DNA from: an archaeon
GTDB lineage: Archaea; Thermoproteota; Nitrososphaeria; Nitrososphaerales; Gagatemarchaeaceae
DNA length: 64,000 nucleotides
Direction of reading: 5' to 3'
Assembly: GCA_021819035.1 (NCBI GenBank)
Contig: JAKASL010000001.1
Location: 1-64,000, forward strand
The notes under the pieces were generated by a model that had not been told where the DNA came from, ran no database searches, and was given only the letters and a program-made list of their open reading frames with translations. Below, in pieces: positions 8,053 to 17,446 of the stretch; position 1 is the stretch's first letter, and every line of letters starts with the position of its first letter. A program made the position numbers and the translations under genes.

Positions 8053-9666
8053 TCAGTCGTATATCTGTACCACCGCATTGACGTACCCGGTGGCACCGTT
8101 GGGGAATGTTCCCTCTTTATTGGAAGTCTGCACCTTCCCAGCCGCATCGACGGCCCTTGCCAAGATCGAATACTCTCCTGCTGACTGCAGCTTCCACTCG
8201 TACGCCCAGAGCGCCCAAGTGAGGTTGGAAATCGGTGGTTTGACCTGGGCTTCTTCCCACGTCTTGCCATTGTCAAAGCTCACTTCTACGGTGGAAATCC
8301 CCCTGTCTCCCGCGAACGCATATCCAGACAGGATTATCGTGCCTCCATACTTTGAAAGGCTCGCCTGGTCTGGGGCGAGTGGGACTATGAAAGCCTGGGT
8401 GTGCACCCTGGCTGTGTTTGTCCACCCTCTGGTCTGCCAGTATCCATCATAGACAACCCCAACTACCGAGATTTTGTTAATCCACTTCGCGCTCATCATG
8501 CCATACAGCCCTGGAATCAATCCTCTGAGAGGGTAGCCGTGCCTAACTGGAAGGTCTTGGCCGTTCATACCGTAGGCGACCATGCTGTCGGGCATCAGAG
8601 CCTTTGCCAAGGGGATTCCGACGCTATATCCATCTACTGAGTAGAAGACGACATACACCGCTCCTGGGCTCGTGCCCCCTGCGTCCGCCAGCAGATCAGA
8701 GAGCTTAACCCCAGTCCATTTCGCGTTACCTATGAGATCCCCGTTCAGCACGTTGCTCACGCATTCGAGCGTGGTATACTGGCTCGCCTGCGGAAGGGAA
8801 CTGAGTTCCTGCAGCATGTAAGACTTCGGGGTTCCCACGAGTCCGTCCACCGTCAGAGCCCATGCAGAGACGTCCACGGCGGGGTCTATGACATCTATGG
8901 CTACCCTGTAGAAGCCACTGTCAGTCGTCACCTCAGAGTCTACTAGGGAAGCGAGTCTCGGGTCTCTGAAGATAGAGGGCGCCTCTTGAAGGTTAACAGG
9001 CTGGCTCGTCCCTGTTGGTTGCGCACTGGAGGCGAAGAGCTGGTCCAGGCCCATGAGCCCAGCAATCCCCGCGATGACCGCGAACACCATTATGGTCCCC
9101 TTTTCAATGAACTCCCTCCTCCCCTTATCTTCGATGCCTGACCCTCCAAGCAGCCCTTGCCTAGTCACCTGCGGCCGATACACCGACGAGAGCACGAGGG
9201 CGAACACCGCCTGGACCAGTAGCAGCCCAAGGGGGAAGACCCAGATTGCGTTCGAAGGGGCGTAAGGAGAGACAGTCCCGAAGATGGCATCTCCGGCCGC
9301 GGGGAAAAGGAGAAGGCCGAAGACCATCCAAGGGATGAGGCTGAGCACCAACAACCCCTCGAACCTCTTCAGTGCTCCGAAAACCCTCTCCGCAAGGAGA
9401 AGGTCGAAGAGAACGACAACCAGGCCGTAGACAACGGCCGCGATCAGTGTGGCAATCACAAGTCCAATCTGCCCAGCTAGGTCTCCGAAACGTTGAACCA
9501 TCGGCTCCTCAATCGACGCAGGAACCACCCTGAGGAATGCGGCCAGGGCTGACTCAGGAGGGAAAGGGGCGACCCCACCCAGCCTGAGGAGGAAGTTGAA
9601 GCAGAGCCCTCCCAGGCCGGCCAACGTCCCTATCAGTAGCAGGGAGGAGGCGCGTCTCAGGCTCAA
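8053..9666 (-). CDS. Membrane-anchored sulfite oxidase-type molybdopterin oxidoreductase
   Basis: A 537-residue protein. Residues 1-205 hold about five membrane helices. The rest is a sulfite-oxidase fold: the pterin domain contains T-L-E-C-V-S-N (the Cys is the usual molybdenum ligand) and R-H-G-Y-P-L-R-G-L-I-P-G-L-Y-G, followed by the Ig-like dimer domain with S-F-D-N-G-K-T-W. It probably oxidises or reduces a small sulfur or other oxyanion on the outer face. Archaeal homologs have no assigned substrate. The membrane domain has no visible haem ligand pattern. It stands alone, with the frameshifted SRPBCC gene downstream. Confidence 0.85.
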   Translation of the reverse strand: MSLRRASSLLLIGTLAGLGGLCFNFLLRLGGVAPFPPESALAAFLRVVPASIEEPMVQRFGDLAGQIGLVIATLIAAVVYGLVVVLFDLLLAERVFGALKRFEGLLVLSLIPWMVFGLLLFPAAGDAIFGTVSPYAPSNAIWVFPLGLLLVQAVFALVLSSVYRPQVTRQGLLGGSGIEDKGRREFIEKGTIMVFAVIAGIAGLMGLDQLFASSAQPTGTSQPVNLQEAPSIFRDPRLASLVDSEVTTDSGFYRVAIDVIDPAVDVSAWALTVDGLVGTPKSYMLQELSSLPQASQYTTLECVSNVLNGDLIGNAKWTGVKLSDLLADAGGTSPGAVYVVFYSVDGYSVGIPLAKALMPDSMVAYGMNGQDLPVRHGYPLRGLIPGLYGMMSAKWINKISVVGVVYDGYWQTRGWTNTARVHTQAFIVPLAPDQASLSKYGGTIILSGYAFAGDRGISTVEVSFDNGKTWEEAQVKPPISNLTWALWAYEWKLQSAGEYSILARAVDAAGKVQTSNKEGTFPNGATGYVNAVVQIYD

Positions 9667-9889
9667 CGGAGATTAGGCCCCCCCAATAGAAGCTTGGCGT
9701 AAGCCTGCCTCATCGCTTCATACCTGCGGGTCCCCGCCGGGGTTGCCCAATGACAAGGTGGACGCGAGGCTCCGAGCTCCGGCGGATTGCTCCAACTACG
9801 ACCGAATGCTTCGAGTGGAGGACCTCGGTGGGTGGATACTCAAGGCCATCGCGAGGGGCGGGGAACGACGCTGGATAGGCCGAGCCTCT
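9667..9889. other. GC-rich gap with no supported gene
   Basis: 220 bases between two minus-strand genes. Short frames exist on both strands, but none carries a motif or promoter I trust. Confidence 0.35.
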
Positions 9890-10126
9890 TCACTTCGTCT
9901 GCGCCGGGGGAGTGGCCCCGCCTGCCTTCCCCCTCGACGCCAGCACGAATCCGAGGGCAGCCATCAGTACACCGACCAGAGCTATGATTGAACCTGCATA
10001 AATCCAGAATGACACACCGGTCATGGATGAGCCCCCAATCATTCCATCCCCCTGAAGCGCGAACACCGTCCCGAGGAGTAGTAGGATGATGCCGAAGACA
10101 CCCAGACCTAGGAATGAACCCCGCAA
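9890..10126 (-). CDS. Small two-helix membrane protein
   Basis: 78 residues with two hydrophobic segments (about 5-24 and 40-65) and a short polar tail rich in Gly, Ala, Pro and Lys. The start is TTG at 10124-10126, preceded by a Shine-Dalgarno-like AGAGGAG five bases upstream and a TATA-like CTATTTAAGC near 10153-10162. The family is not recognised; it is probably an inner-membrane protein of unknown role. Confidence 0.65.
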   Translation of the reverse strand: MRGSFLGLGVFGIILLLLGTVFALQGDGMIGGSSMTGVSFWIYAGSIIALVGVLMAALGFVLASRGKAGGATPPAQTK

Positions 10127-10171
10127 CGCTCCTCTGAAAGAGGTCTACGTGGCTTAAATAGTTTCTACTGC

Positions 10172-10873
10172 TTATTCCACTGTGAAGTAAAGCCGTCTGT
10201 TGCTCTTACCCTTGTTCTCGGTCTTCTCTCCAACGACCCTCCCTATCTCTCTGGTGTTCTTCACATGGACTCCACCGTCAGCTTGGATGTCCACATCTCC
10301 TATCTGGACGATTCTTAGCATTTCCAACGAAGGCGGCATCGCGTTGGCTAGCTTGACGAATCCCTGGTTGGCCAGGGCATCCTCCCTCTTCATGAAGAAC
10401 GATTTGACCTCAAGTCCACGCTCCGCCGCCTCATTCACCTTGTCGATGTAGTAGGACATCTTCTCCTTGTCAAAGTTCTCCAGATTGAAGTCGACCCGCG
10501 AGCCGTCCGGGCTAATCTGGTTCCCTGTGATGAGCGCGCCTGTCTCTCGGTTGACCACCGAACTGAGTATGTGGGCGGTTGTATGCATCCTCATGATTCG
10601 GAGGCGCCTCTCCCAGTCCAGGACTCCGTGGATTCGGTCCCCGGGGGCCACCCCGGACGCCGTGTCCAGGACATGGAATATCTCCTCGCCTTCCTTCACT
10701 ACTTCGACCACCCTCGACCCCCCAAGAGTCCCGGTATCAGACACCAGTCCTCCTCCCCGGGGGTTGAACGCGGTCTGGTCCAGCACAACCCTGTTCCCGT
10801 CTGCGGCCACAACTTCTGCATCGAATTCTCTCACGTAGGCGTCGTCCCAGAAAATCCGCCTTGTCAACCCCAT
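10172..10873 (-). CDS. alaX: AlaX-type alanyl-tRNA editing protein
   Basis: A 233-residue stand-alone editing domain that hydrolyses Ser-tRNA(Ala) or Gly-tRNA(Ala). The zinc motif H-T-T-A-H is at 97-101, and the N-terminal segment F-N-P-R-G-G-G-L matches the AlaX core. In the second zinc motif, normally C-G-G-x-H, the Cys position is Asp (D-G-G-V-H, Asp199/His203). The end N-R-R-L-Y-F-T-V-E is complete. It lies upstream on the same strand as the small membrane gene, 45 bases away. Confidence 0.85.
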   Translation of the reverse strand: MGLTRRIFWDDAYVREFDAEVVAADGNRVVLDQTAFNPRGGGLVSDTGTLGGSRVVEVVKEGEEIFHVLDTASGVAPGDRIHGVLDWERRLRIMRMHTTAHILSSVVNRETGALITGNQISPDGSRVDFNLENFDKEKMSYYIDKVNEAAERGLEVKSFFMKREDALANQGFVKLANAMPPSLEMLRIVQIGDVDIQADGGVHVKNTREIGRVVGEKTENKGKSNRRLYFTVE

Positions 10874-10911
10874 CCTCCTCCACCGCTCCCGGATTTAACA
10901 TTCTACGGGCA

Positions 10912-12228
10912 TCAATACGCGCTGATTTTCGTCTGAGTCAGTTCCCTCGAAATCAGTACGCTCTCCCTCTTCCATCCAGCCTTTGAAATCCGCATTTTCG
11001 ACAGGGCGGAGTCCATCGCATCCGCGAACGTGTCGTACTTCTGGAACTGCTGCCTGAAGAGAGTCCGTATGCTCTCTCTAACGTTCCATACCCCCAGCGG
11101 CATGATAAACCCTGGGTACGTCTCCCGCAGGACGATGGCCGCCGCCTGCCGCCTCTCCCTCTCCAGCGCTTCCCCCACGGCCAGCCTGGTGGAGTAGTAG
11201 CAGCCTCCCACTCGGGCGTACTTCGTCCTCCCGAAATGCTCTTCATAGTCGCCTATCATGTACGGCTCACTAGTGTACTGGTTCCACGTGGTGTTTGGGA
11301 ACCAGGCTTCAATCCATTCGAATCTCCAGGGCTCTGGCATCAGCATGGCGACGTACTGGTTGTCGTAGACCGCGAAGTCGTACACCCGGTACTCGTCGAT
11401 GGTCGGGTACCGCTTTAGCTTCTCGACGAGCTCGAGGCTGATGGAGTCGTCGACCGCCGTGATGCTCCATCGGGTGGGCACAATCCTCCTCCGCCCACCG
11501 ACACCGAACATGCCCAGAGAGAACGCCTTCTGAATCTTGGTGACCAGCACCCCCTTCCTGTACAGCTCACTTATTGCACTGGCCGCTCCCAGGTCTCTAT
11601 CGTAGTACGCTGTCTGTATCCTCCTGTCTACAGATGGGTTGTCAATCCTGAACTTGTCGAGGGGGCCAGAAGGCCCGTAGGGCTGCGTATCTTCGTTCAG
11701 GGTCAAAATCCGCCTCGGCGCCTTCGTGAGTTTCAGCTCTGTGTCCACTGGTTTCGCTGCCATCGCAAGCTCCTGCAGGGAAGAGAGGATTCGCCCAGGA
11801 TCGCGTGCGTCCTCGACGCTCGCCTTGGAGTTCCCCCTGACCAGGGAGCACCTATAGTCGACTATCTGGTCGATCGGTCTGCCCAGCCACTCCTCCGGCG
11901 TGTCCAGGATGGAAGTGTCTCCAAAACTTGGTGGGACCATGGGACCTATGGACACCTTTGGGTATCCGAGCCTCCCAACAAACACCCCGGGAGGGGAGGA
12001 TCCTGCGATTTCATTCGTCGACATAGACGGGCTCAGTTTCGCCATCGCCTGGGCTTTCACTATGATGGGACACCTCGGCTTGCCGCACAGGAGCTTGGCC
12101 CCTCGACACGCCAGACACATCCAGGCTGGAGGGCTCTCCACCACCTCGATGGACCTGGCCATCTCCTCCTCGAGCCCGGTGACCGAGACGGCCATCACGT
12201 TAGAGAGCCAGGTGATACGCCAGGGCAC
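10912..12228 (-). CDS. nreA: NreA-like archaeal DNA repair protein
   Basis: A 438-residue protein of the archaeal Nre family. The N-terminal zinc motif C-L-A-C-R-G-x3-C-G-K-P-R-C-P is near residue 38, followed by the long conserved domain with G-R-L-G-Y-P-K-V-x-I-G-P, and the tail after R-E-S-V-L-I-S-R ends in a possible PCNA-binding element. Nre proteins act in repair of mitomycin-type damage with PCNA. The GTG at 12226-12228 is 25 bases after TTTAAG, supporting a leaderless start. Internal ATGs at codons 12 and 23 are alternatives. It is immediately downstream of rad50 (52 bases), in a repair cluster. Confidence 0.85.
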   Translation of the reverse strand: MPWRITWLSNVMAVSVTGLEEEMARSIEVVESPPAWMCLACRGAKLLCGKPRCPIIVKAQAMAKLSPSMSTNEIAGSSPPGVFVGRLGYPKVSIGPMVPPSFGDTSILDTPEEWLGRPIDQIVDYRCSLVRGNSKASVEDARDPGRILSSLQELAMAAKPVDTELKLTKAPRRILTLNEDTQPYGPSGPLDKFRIDNPSVDRRIQTAYYDRDLGAASAISELYRKGVLVTKIQKAFSLGMFGVGGRRRIVPTRWSITAVDDSISLELVEKLKRYPTIDEYRVYDFAVYDNQYVAMLMPEPWRFEWIEAWFPNTTWNQYTSEPYMIGDYEEHFGRTKYARVGGCYYSTRLAVGEALERERRQAAAIVLRETYPGFIMPLGVWNVRESIRTLFRQQFQKYDTFADAMDSALSKMRISKAGWKRESVLISRELTQTKISAY

Positions 12229-12280
12229 AGTTTGACCAGGGATATTCTCTTCTTAAACTCGGTGCAGTCTCAGTGGACGG

Positions 12281-14305
12281 CTATGAGACCCTGACCGCTG
12301 ACTCGCTTCCGGCCTTTTCCACTATGAAGATCTGGTCGGCAAGGCTCTCGAGTTCCTTGTCATGCGACACGATTATGGTCTGTGGGCAACCCACATCGTC
12401 GAGGACCTCTCTCACCATCCCCAGTTGCTCCTTGCTGAAACCGTCAGTTGGCTCATCAAGTATCAAGAGGTTGGGCTTCATTCCGACCGATACTCTCTGG
12501 GCAAGAACGTTCAACGCGAGGCGATAGGCGAACGCAACGCTTGTCCTCTCACCCCCACTCAGGTATCTCACATCCTGTTCGTACCCCCCCTGGGTAACCA
12601 CCGGAGTGAAGCCTTCATCCACGCCGACCTCCTTGTCCGGGTCGTTCACTAGAATGCCAAACCACCTCTTGAACAACGAATCGAACTCCTGGTTGATGGT
12701 GGCCAGTACAGACTTCTCGATGACCCTGACGGTGGGGACGAAGTAGTCCTCCAGCCAAATCTCATGCTCTCTGAGCCTCTTGCTTTTGTTGGACGCTTCT
12801 TCTTTGGCGATTATCTCTATGGCGATCTCCGTCTGCCTCTTTTGGACCGACTCGAGGAGACCCCTTGTCCTGGCAAGCCTCTCTCTACTTGCCCTCAGAG
12901 TCTCCTCCGCTCTAGCCAGCCTCTTGTCGGTCTCCCCCTTCTCTTTCGCCAGTCCGTTCAGCTCATCCAGCTGCTTCCCGAGCTGCTGGAGGGCGTTATT
13001 TGCGAACGCTGCCCTCTTCTCGAACTTGCGTTTCGACTGTTCCTTCTTCTCGATTTCGGCTTTCAGCTTCGACCTTTCGGCCCGCTGCCGGGCCGCTTCT
13101 TTTACCGCATCCTTGTACGATTCCCCAAGCTCGATCTTCACCTTCAGAGATTCGACCTCTTCATCGAGAGAAGCCAGCGCCTCGACCAGGTGGTTCCTCT
13201 CAGCATCCTTCCTCTCTCTTTTGCTCTCGAAGTCGTGCGCCTCCGCCGCCCGATCGCATACTGGACAGACGCCGTTTTTGATTATGGACTCGTAATCCAC
13301 GAGCTTGGCCTCGGTGGCAGCTTTGAGCTCGATGAGCTTCTTCGCCTTCGCCTCGAGGGCTCTCTCTCGCCGCTTCAGTTCGGCAAGGGAATCGATCGGG
13401 GAGGGTCGCTCGATATCGGCCCGGGCCATAGCGGCTTCCAAGTCTCTGAGGCTCCCGTTCAGCGCGGCGATTTCGTCGCCTAACTCGTTCGCGTCCTTCG
13501 TGGCATCCGCCATGAGCCGCTCGTAGTATTCCGTCTCCGCCTTGATGCTCTGAAGGCTGACTTCGCGTTTCTGCAAATCTTCCTTCTCTGCCTTCAGGAG
13601 GCGTACCTGCTCTTCCTCAGCTGTCTCAGCGTCCTCCAGCCTGGTCAGCTCGGTCTTGTGCTTTTCCTCATCTGCCTGAAGCTTCTGCACATCCGAGCGA
13701 AGTTCCTCCATGCCGGTGGCGATGCCATCTTGTTTCTGCGCTTCTCCTCTGATGCTCCTCACGGCTTCATCCGCGTTGGTTGCGGCGATTTTGTAGTCCT
13801 CGACCCTGAATGCCCGTCTTAGTATCTGGAGCCTCTGTTCCGGGACGAGCGCCAATATGCTCTTCATTTCCTCCTGGGGGGTGTAGACCGCGTAACGATA
13901 GATCCAGCTCTGGGCCTTGGGGTCAGGGGCCTCGTTGAACTCCAATGCCTCGAGCACTTTCTCCTTCAGTTCGCTTGGCGACAACAGGAGTGCCTCGCTA
14001 GGGGTTTTCAGTTCCCCATCGGTCTGCTGGATTCTCCCTCCCTTCCTCTGGAGTTTCCTCGTGACCTGGTATTCCGACCCGTTGACCTCGAAGGTCATCC
14101 TCACTTCACCACTGTCCGTCCCTATCTTCAGGAGCGAACTACCAGAATCCGATCCCAAGCCGAAAAGGGCAAACTCGATTCCTATCAAGACGCTGGATTT
14201 TCCCGAGCCTATGTCGCCTTCCAACAAAGTCTTGCCGAGCGGGAACTTGACCAGCGAGTGGGTGTGGCTCCTGATGTTCGTGAGCTCAAGCTCTTTGACT
14301 ATCAC
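12281..14305 (-). CDS. rad50: DNA double-strand break repair ATPase Rad50
   Basis: A 674-residue SMC-like ATPase. Walker A G-D-I-G-S-G-K-S is at 30-37, long coiled coils follow, a C-P-V-C zinc hook sits near the middle (about 345), the signature Y-L-S-G-G-E-R-T is around 590, and Walker B L-L-I-L-D-E-P-T near 620. It partners Mre11 to tether and process DNA ends. The start overlaps the mre11 stop by 4 bases (ATGA-type coupling). It is shorter than most Rad50s (850-900 residues), so the coiled arms are short. Confidence 0.95.
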   Translation of the reverse strand: MIVKELELTNIRSHTHSLVKFPLGKTLLEGDIGSGKSSVLIGIEFALFGLGSDSGSSLLKIGTDSGEVRMTFEVNGSEYQVTRKLQRKGGRIQQTDGELKTPSEALLLSPSELKEKVLEALEFNEAPDPKAQSWIYRYAVYTPQEEMKSILALVPEQRLQILRRAFRVEDYKIAATNADEAVRSIRGEAQKQDGIATGMEELRSDVQKLQADEEKHKTELTRLEDAETAEEEQVRLLKAEKEDLQKREVSLQSIKAETEYYERLMADATKDANELGDEIAALNGSLRDLEAAMARADIERPSPIDSLAELKRRERALEAKAKKLIELKAATEAKLVDYESIIKNGVCPVCDRAAEAHDFESKRERKDAERNHLVEALASLDEEVESLKVKIELGESYKDAVKEAARQRAERSKLKAEIEKKEQSKRKFEKRAAFANNALQQLGKQLDELNGLAKEKGETDKRLARAEETLRASRERLARTRGLLESVQKRQTEIAIEIIAKEEASNKSKRLREHEIWLEDYFVPTVRVIEKSVLATINQEFDSLFKRWFGILVNDPDKEVGVDEGFTPVVTQGGYEQDVRYLSGGERTSVAFAYRLALNVLAQRVSVGMKPNLLILDEPTDGFSKEQLGMVREVLDDVGCPQTIIVSHDKELESLADQIFIVEKAGSESAVRVS

Positions 14306-15555
14306 GTCGACTCTTTCTTCTCCAGCGCATGCGTCCCGTCTCTTACCATCCTCGTCGTGTAGTCTTTCTTTGTCTCTCCAAGCTTGGGTGGCTGCCTCCA
14401 GAGCCTGAGGAGTTCGACCGCAACTTCCGCGCCCCGCTCCCCCTTCAAGTGCTCTTCAGTCACCTCGACCTTCGCAACCTCGCCTTCGAACAGTTTCCTC
14501 TCGATGGAAGAGGGCTCTTCTCCGGAGAAGATAGGGTCTGTGGTCTCCTTAGACTTCAACCCGTTCCTGTTAAGGTAGACATGGATGGCACCTCGCTCGA
14601 AAAGACTAGAGCGCAGGCTAGCCAATCCCAACTCAGAGGCTTTCCCTCCAGCAATCTCACCGAACGCCTTGATGACCACGAGCTTGCCCGCTACGTCTAC
14701 TGTCGTGAAGTCATCCTTGATCATAGACCCTGCATCGGGGGCGTTTCGCCCTGTCAGGTCATACTCCCTGAAGACGCCTTCGAACGAATTCATTGGTATG
14801 AACGTCTTGTTCCTGACGCGTTCGTCGAACTCGACGATGTAGAATCCGCGTTTCTCACCTTTTGCCGTGGCTTCGAGGTCATGCCCGTAGCCGGTGAACA
14901 ACGGGCCGGGGAATACGACATTCTCCATCCCCGCTAGACTGTATTCACCTCTTTCATGGATGTGCCCCCCTGCATAATAGTCGAATCCTTTCGGGAACAT
15001 GGACGCGTCCACCGTTTCCATAGAGCCGAGGTGGCTTGGTTTCAGCTCGGTCAGTCCGCTGTGGAACACGAATATTTTGAACCCACGCTCTCCCTCCAAC
15101 GCCGCTCTGTCAAGCGCCTGAAAGTACGTGCTCTCGAGGCCTATCTTCCGCGCCGAGATGCCGGCTATCTTCGCTCCTGTTCTCTCGTCGACAGTGACCC
15201 CCAGTCTGAGGCTGTCTCCGTCGAAGGTTGGTTTGAACACATTGGTGAGTACTCCAGCGGTGTTGAGGATGTCAATGACAGAAGTCCCGTTGGGGGTATA
15301 GTCGTGGCTCCCATAGATGGCATAGATAGGAACTCCATGTCGCCGTACCTCGACCATGCTCCTTAACGCGGTGTCTACGACCCGCAAGTCTGGGATGCCC
15401 ACATGGAACAGGTCGCCAGACACGAGGACGAAGTCCACGCCGAGTTCAACGCATTTCTTCATCGTCGCGTCGAAGGTCTCCAGCTCGAGCCTCTGCAGGC
15501 TAGGTTCTCTGTGAGCTCCGAGGTGAGCGTCTGCCAGGTGGGCGAACTTGTGCAA
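14302..15555 (-). CDS. mre11: DNA double-strand break repair nuclease Mre11
   Basis: A manganese-dependent phosphoesterase with D-A-H-L-G, G-D-L-F-H, G-S-H-D-Y, an H-S-G motif and G-H-I-H-E, the full calcineurin-like set. It cuts DNA ends together with Rad50. The frame runs up to an ATG at 15576, but I favour TTG at 15553-15555 (protein start L-H-K-F-A-H-L-A-D-A-H-L-G), because Mre11 usually starts just before F-A-H-x-A-D and because GCGCTTAAAC at about 15577-15586 places a TATA box 25 bases upstream. A G-S-H-D motif instead of the usual G-N-H-D is a small oddity. Confidence 0.93.
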   Translation of the reverse strand: MHKFAHLADAHLGAHREPSLQRLELETFDATMKKCVELGVDFVLVSGDLFHVGIPDLRVVDTALRSMVEVRRHGVPIYAIYGSHDYTPNGTSVIDILNTAGVLTNVFKPTFDGDSLRLGVTVDERTGAKIAGISARKIGLESTYFQALDRAALEGERGFKIFVFHSGLTELKPSHLGSMETVDASMFPKGFDYYAGGHIHERGEYSLAGMENVVFPGPLFTGYGHDLEATAKGEKRGFYIVEFDERVRNKTFIPMNSFEGVFREYDLTGRNAPDAGSMIKDDFTTVDVAGKLVVIKAFGEIAGGKASELGLASLRSSLFERGAIHVYLNRNGLKSKETTDPIFSGEEPSSIERKLFEGEVAKVEVTEEHLKGERGAEVAVELLRLWRQPPKLGETKKDYTTRMVRDGTHALEKKEST

Positions 15556-15575
15556 CCCACGACCATGGGCCGACA

Positions 15576-15995
15576 TCAGTTTAAGCGCTTTTTGGAGTCA
15601 GGGAAGCTTGAGCCTGAACTCACAGTCGTTGTCTCCTGTCGCTCGGAACTTGGCCTCTTCGCAGTTCGGTTTGAAGCAGATCCCCGGCCTGCAGCGACTG
15701 GTCGCCAAAGTTCTTGACCAGTCGATTCTCTCCTGGGGACGCTGAATTCAATCCTGCAATCTAGTTCGGCGACCATCTCCCATTTCGCCTCCCTGGGCGA
15801 GTCAGACGGCATTACGTAAACCTCTGCGGGCCCGGTCCTTCCGGTGTTCCTATAGGAGTCGGTTCGCTCCACGATGTCTTCTGAGACTCGCTGATTCGGA
15901 AAGAAGCAGGTAGGTGGATGATCGCTTAGTCTACATGCTTTCTCTGAGTCGCATTCATCCTGGCCACTCCCGTTAAGCGACTCGCCAGTCCGCAT
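15576..15995 (-). CDS. Uncertain frame upstream of mre11, probably broken
   Basis: A 139-codon frame with a convincing middle section (ERTDSYRNTGRTGPAEVYV, then E-M-V-A-E-L-D-C-R-I-E-F) and an N-terminal Cys cluster (C, C and C within 22 residues). Its last third reads poorly. A neighbouring frame over 15596-15720 gives C-F-K-P-N-C-E-E-A-K-F-R-A-T-G-D-N-D-C-E-F-R and a stop just before mre11, as if the real protein continued there after a frameshift near 15700. I do not recognise the family. It is a possible zinc-binding partner gene or a pseudogene. Confidence 0.35.
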   Translation of the reverse strand: MRTGESLNGSGQDECDSEKACRLSDHPPTCFFPNQRVSEDIVERTDSYRNTGRTGPAEVYVMPSDSPREAKWEMVAELDCRIEFSVPRRESTGQELWRPVAAGRGSASNRTAKRPSSERQETTTVSSGSSFPDSKKRLN

Positions 15996-16348
15996 CCCAC
16001 ATCTTCTGCTTTAGCGAGAGACGCTTTGACTGTTGCTTCTTGAACCTCTGCTCCTATCTGCATTGTTCTACCATGAGCTGGTCGCGTCCCTGGCCCCACT
16101 TATTGGTCCAGCAACAGCGTCGAGGTCCCCTCGCAGACGTTCATGATTTTGTCGCGAATAGAACGGCCAGAAGGAAGCTTCACAGGCCGTCGGTCGTCCT
16201 TTCAGGCACTCACACTTCAGGCGGCGGTCGGGATTCCTCCGTCCGAACACACGCCTTGCTCGTGGCGCTCGATTCTGGCTTGACTGTTAGGGGCGCGCGA
16301 ACCTCAGAAGGATTTAATTGTTGAACAGTTCCCACAGAGGAAGACGAC
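15996..16348. other. Gap of 350 bases, promoter at right end
   Basis: No frame of quality. GGATTTAATTG at about 16308-16318 is the likely TATA box of the following regulator gene. Confidence 0.4.
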
Positions 16349-16693
16349 ATGTCTGACATGATTGGCCAAGAAGCGATAGTGCGGAGGCTGATGATGCTCG
16401 AGAAGCGCATCAGTGACCTCGAAGTGTCTTTGAAGCTAGGCGCAGACGCATTTTCAGGCTCACCAACGGCCGGAGCACCTGGTTACTGGTTCGACGATCT
16501 CCCCACATCGCTCACCAGGACTTTACGAGCCATGCATGCGCTCGGAGAGGGAGACGCCACTGCAGTAAGCAAGAAGACAGGGAAGAGCAGGAGTGTAGCG
16601 ACAATCTACCTCAATCAGCTCGTGAGGCTAGGCGCCTTAACCCGTGCCAGGGCCGGGAAGAAAGTGCTGTTCAGGATAGACAGATTCTGTTAG
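16349..16693 (+). CDS. Small winged-helix regulator with coiled-coil start
   Basis: 114 residues. Residues 5-30 form an amphipathic helix likely to dimerise (M-M-L-E-K-R-I-S-D-L-E-V). Residues 50-112 form a winged helix with L-T-R-T-L-R-A-M-H-A-L, then S-V-A-T-I-Y-L-N-Q-L-V-R-L-G-A-L as recognition helix and a basic wing. It resembles the many small TrmB/ArsR-like factors of Thaumarchaeota. It probably binds DNA; targets are unknown. The ATG is 31-38 bases after a TATA-like element. Confidence 0.7.
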   Translation: MSDMIGQEAIVRRLMMLEKRISDLEVSLKLGADAFSGSPTAGAPGYWFDDLPTSLTRTLRAMHALGEGDATAVSKKTGKSRSVATIYLNQLVRLGALTRARAGKKVLFRIDRFC

Positions 16694-17446
16694 CCTCTTG
16701 CTCGGACGCCGATGCGTATGACTCCCGCATCAGATTACCCATTCCATAGATTGTCTTCCTTACAATATGCGGTCTCCGTGATTCCCTTTGCATTGACCCT
16801 GCGACTTGGCCTTCGTCAGCGTGGTTCAGCCAAGTAGCTCCTTGCTACGGTGCCCACCTCCTCAGATCGATTCATGGGGTCCTATCTGTTCGATATCAAT
16901 AGACTGACGTGTTCCTGACGCGGGAGCCTCTGGACCAGCCTGAGCAGACCCCGACTGACCACGAACTCATCCTGTCACCGCATTTTTACCATAACGAGCG
17001 AATCAATGACCACTCTCTTCGCATGGGCGCGCTCTATCTTGTCGGGAGTACCCTTCGCAACAACACTGAATGGTTTCCTCACCCTTGAAAGCGTTTAGGC
17101 GACGGGTGATCAGCTCCGATTCAGTTGCGACAATCGGCTACGTATCGACGACTCCCCTCTTTCCGTTGGATGGAGCCAAAGCTCCATAAATCCTTGAATC
17201 TCTTCCCTCACCAGAAGTGAGACGGTCAGATCCGGCCGGCCCCATCGAATTCACCGGTTCAGTCTCTTTCGCCTCTGCTATTTCAATTCCAATTCTTAGT
17301 CTCTGCCCCCAGACTCTTTACTTCGTACCGCATTTGACGTCAAAAGCCAAGTGTCAAAAGCCCAGTCCCTGCCGGAGTCTCGCAAGCGCATTCGAAAGCA
17401 GACTTCAACAGTGATGCTCCACCTGAGGCTGCCAACAGATTCGACA
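16694..17446. other. 750-base gene-poor gap
   Basis: No RNA gene or clear protein gene. One short minus-strand frame from GTG at 17080-17082 to a stop at 16975-16977 (35 codons, with T-P-D-K-I-E-R-A-H-A-K-R-V-V-I-D-S-L) has protein-like composition and may be the end of a decayed gene. Confidence 0.35.

Noticed and set aside
9743-9991. 82- and 66-codon plus frames
   Set aside because: They overlap the membrane-protein gene on the other strand and lack promoter, ribosome site or motif.
12764-13483. 239-codon plus-strand frame
   Set aside because: It is antisense to the Rad50 coiled coil. Leu/Arg-rich composition is the usual shadow of such a region.
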